Assembly (NCBI GenBank): GCA_903944295.1
Contig: CAJARA010000026.1
Location: forward strand, 1-6,604
Origin: an uncultured Chloroflexota bacterium
Lineage (GTDB): Bacteria > Chloroflexota > Limnocylindria > Limnocylindrales > Limnocylindraceae
DNA: 6,604 bases
Reading direction: 5' to 3'
Shown here one piece after another: positions 6,287 through 6,604 of the stretch. The number at the start of each line of letters is the position of its first letter. Within the stretch, counting starts at the first letter, position 1. The position numbers and the translations under genes are program-made. A model generated the notes under the pieces. That model was not told where the DNA came from and did no database searches. It was given only the letters and a program-made list of their open reading frames with translations.

Positions 6287-6604
6287 GGGGTGGCCTCAAT
6301 CAGTGTAGCGACCGCAATCGGAAGTCCAGCACGCGTGTAGACACGCGCTAGTCGGCCAGAGAAGCTGGTCGAGACCTCGTTGGTAATCGTCTCGCGACGA
6401 CGCGCAACATCTACGGGCTCAATCACTTCGTCACCAGATCGCCCAATGAAGACAACGTCATCCAGTGGACTGAGGTCCTTCGCTGGGTGATCCGTTGCAT
6501 CAATCGTGATCGAGTCCATCGCAATCGTGCCAACCACCGGGAGTCGCACCCCACGCACGAGCACCTCGGCGCGGTCCTTGTCGTGATACGAGATCCCATC
6601 TGCA
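6283..6604 (-). CDS. alr: Alanine racemase, C-terminal domain (5' part outside window)
   Basis: This is the last 106 residues of a PLP-dependent alanine racemase, which interconverts L- and D-alanine for peptidoglycan synthesis in the cytosol. The fragment opens with ADG, apparently the tail of the GYADG motif whose tyrosine is the catalytic base; that tyrosine lies just beyond the edge. It continues with the beta-barrel segment VRLPVVGTIAMDSITIDAT, in which Met-Asp matches the substrate-contacting MDQ of the family (Gln replaced by Ser). Then follow DDVVFIGRSGDEVI and the closing TNEVSTSFSGRLARVYTR, equivalent to the family's YEI...R-P-R-Y ending. The N-terminal PLP-lysine barrel is not in the window. 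The stop TGA is 13 bases before the next gene's ATG. Confidence 0.93.
   Translation of the reverse strand, partial: ADGISYHDKDRAEVLVRGVRLPVVGTIAMDSITIDATDHPAKDLSPLDDVVFIGRSGDEVIEPVDVARRRETITNEVSTSFSGRLARVYTRAGLPIAVATLIEATP

Noticed and set aside
6270..6299. TTG start at 6299 for the GlmL-like gene
   Set aside because: It adds 10 residues with no family resemblance and overlaps alr; the ATG at 6269 is preferred, though not proven.
1..6604. CRISPR arrays, tRNA/rRNA genes, insertion sequences, promoters and terminators
   Set aside because: No repeat-spacer pattern, inverted-repeat ends, transposase motifs, tRNA-like folds or stem-plus-U-run terminators were seen; coding sequence fills the window.

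Overview
The window is a single, tightly packed, minus-strand operon fragment from a high-GC bacterium. Every gene reads right to left, and there is no non-coding gap longer than 13 bases. Transcription order is: alanine racemase (alr, only its C-terminal end is inside the window); a 577-residue protein that looks like a shortened relative of the MutL/GlmL (glutamate mutase L) family; tsaE; tsaB; rimI; tsaD; and finally a reading frame that starts as the 16S rRNA dimethyltransferase RsmA (KsgA) and continues, without a stop, into the isoprenoid kinase IspE. That last frame runs off the left edge.

From the GlmL-like gene to the RsmA-IspE frame, all five junctions overlap by 4 or 8 bases (GTGA, ATGCCTAG, ATGA, ATGA, ATGA), so the genes are very probably translationally coupled. 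The alr/GlmL-like junction has a 13-base gap, but a six-codon mini-ORF bridges it and overlaps both neighbours by 4 bases. No promoter, terminator, RNA gene, mobile element or CRISPR array is visible.

Functionally, the core is translation fidelity. TsaE, TsaB and TsaD are three of the four bacterial enzymes for the t6A37 tRNA modification; TsaC/TsaB2 is not here. RimI is the protein N-acetyltransferase often found beside tsaB, and RsmA dimethylates two adenosines near the 3' end of 16S rRNA. Around this core sit enzymes of envelope precursor supply: alanine racemase (D-Ala) and IspE (MEP pathway isoprenoids).

Two things stand out. First, RsmA and IspE form one continuous polypeptide joined by an Arg/Pro/Gly-rich linker of about 35 residues, with the signature motifs of both enzymes intact. 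Second, the GlmL-like protein is encoded in the t6A cluster, seems to have lost the usual phosphate-binding residues, and carries an extra C-terminal domain. The GlmL-like gene, the gene order and the GC content make me think of Chloroflexota (Thermomicrobia-like or freshwater lineages), but this rests on remembered family patterns and is a weak inference.
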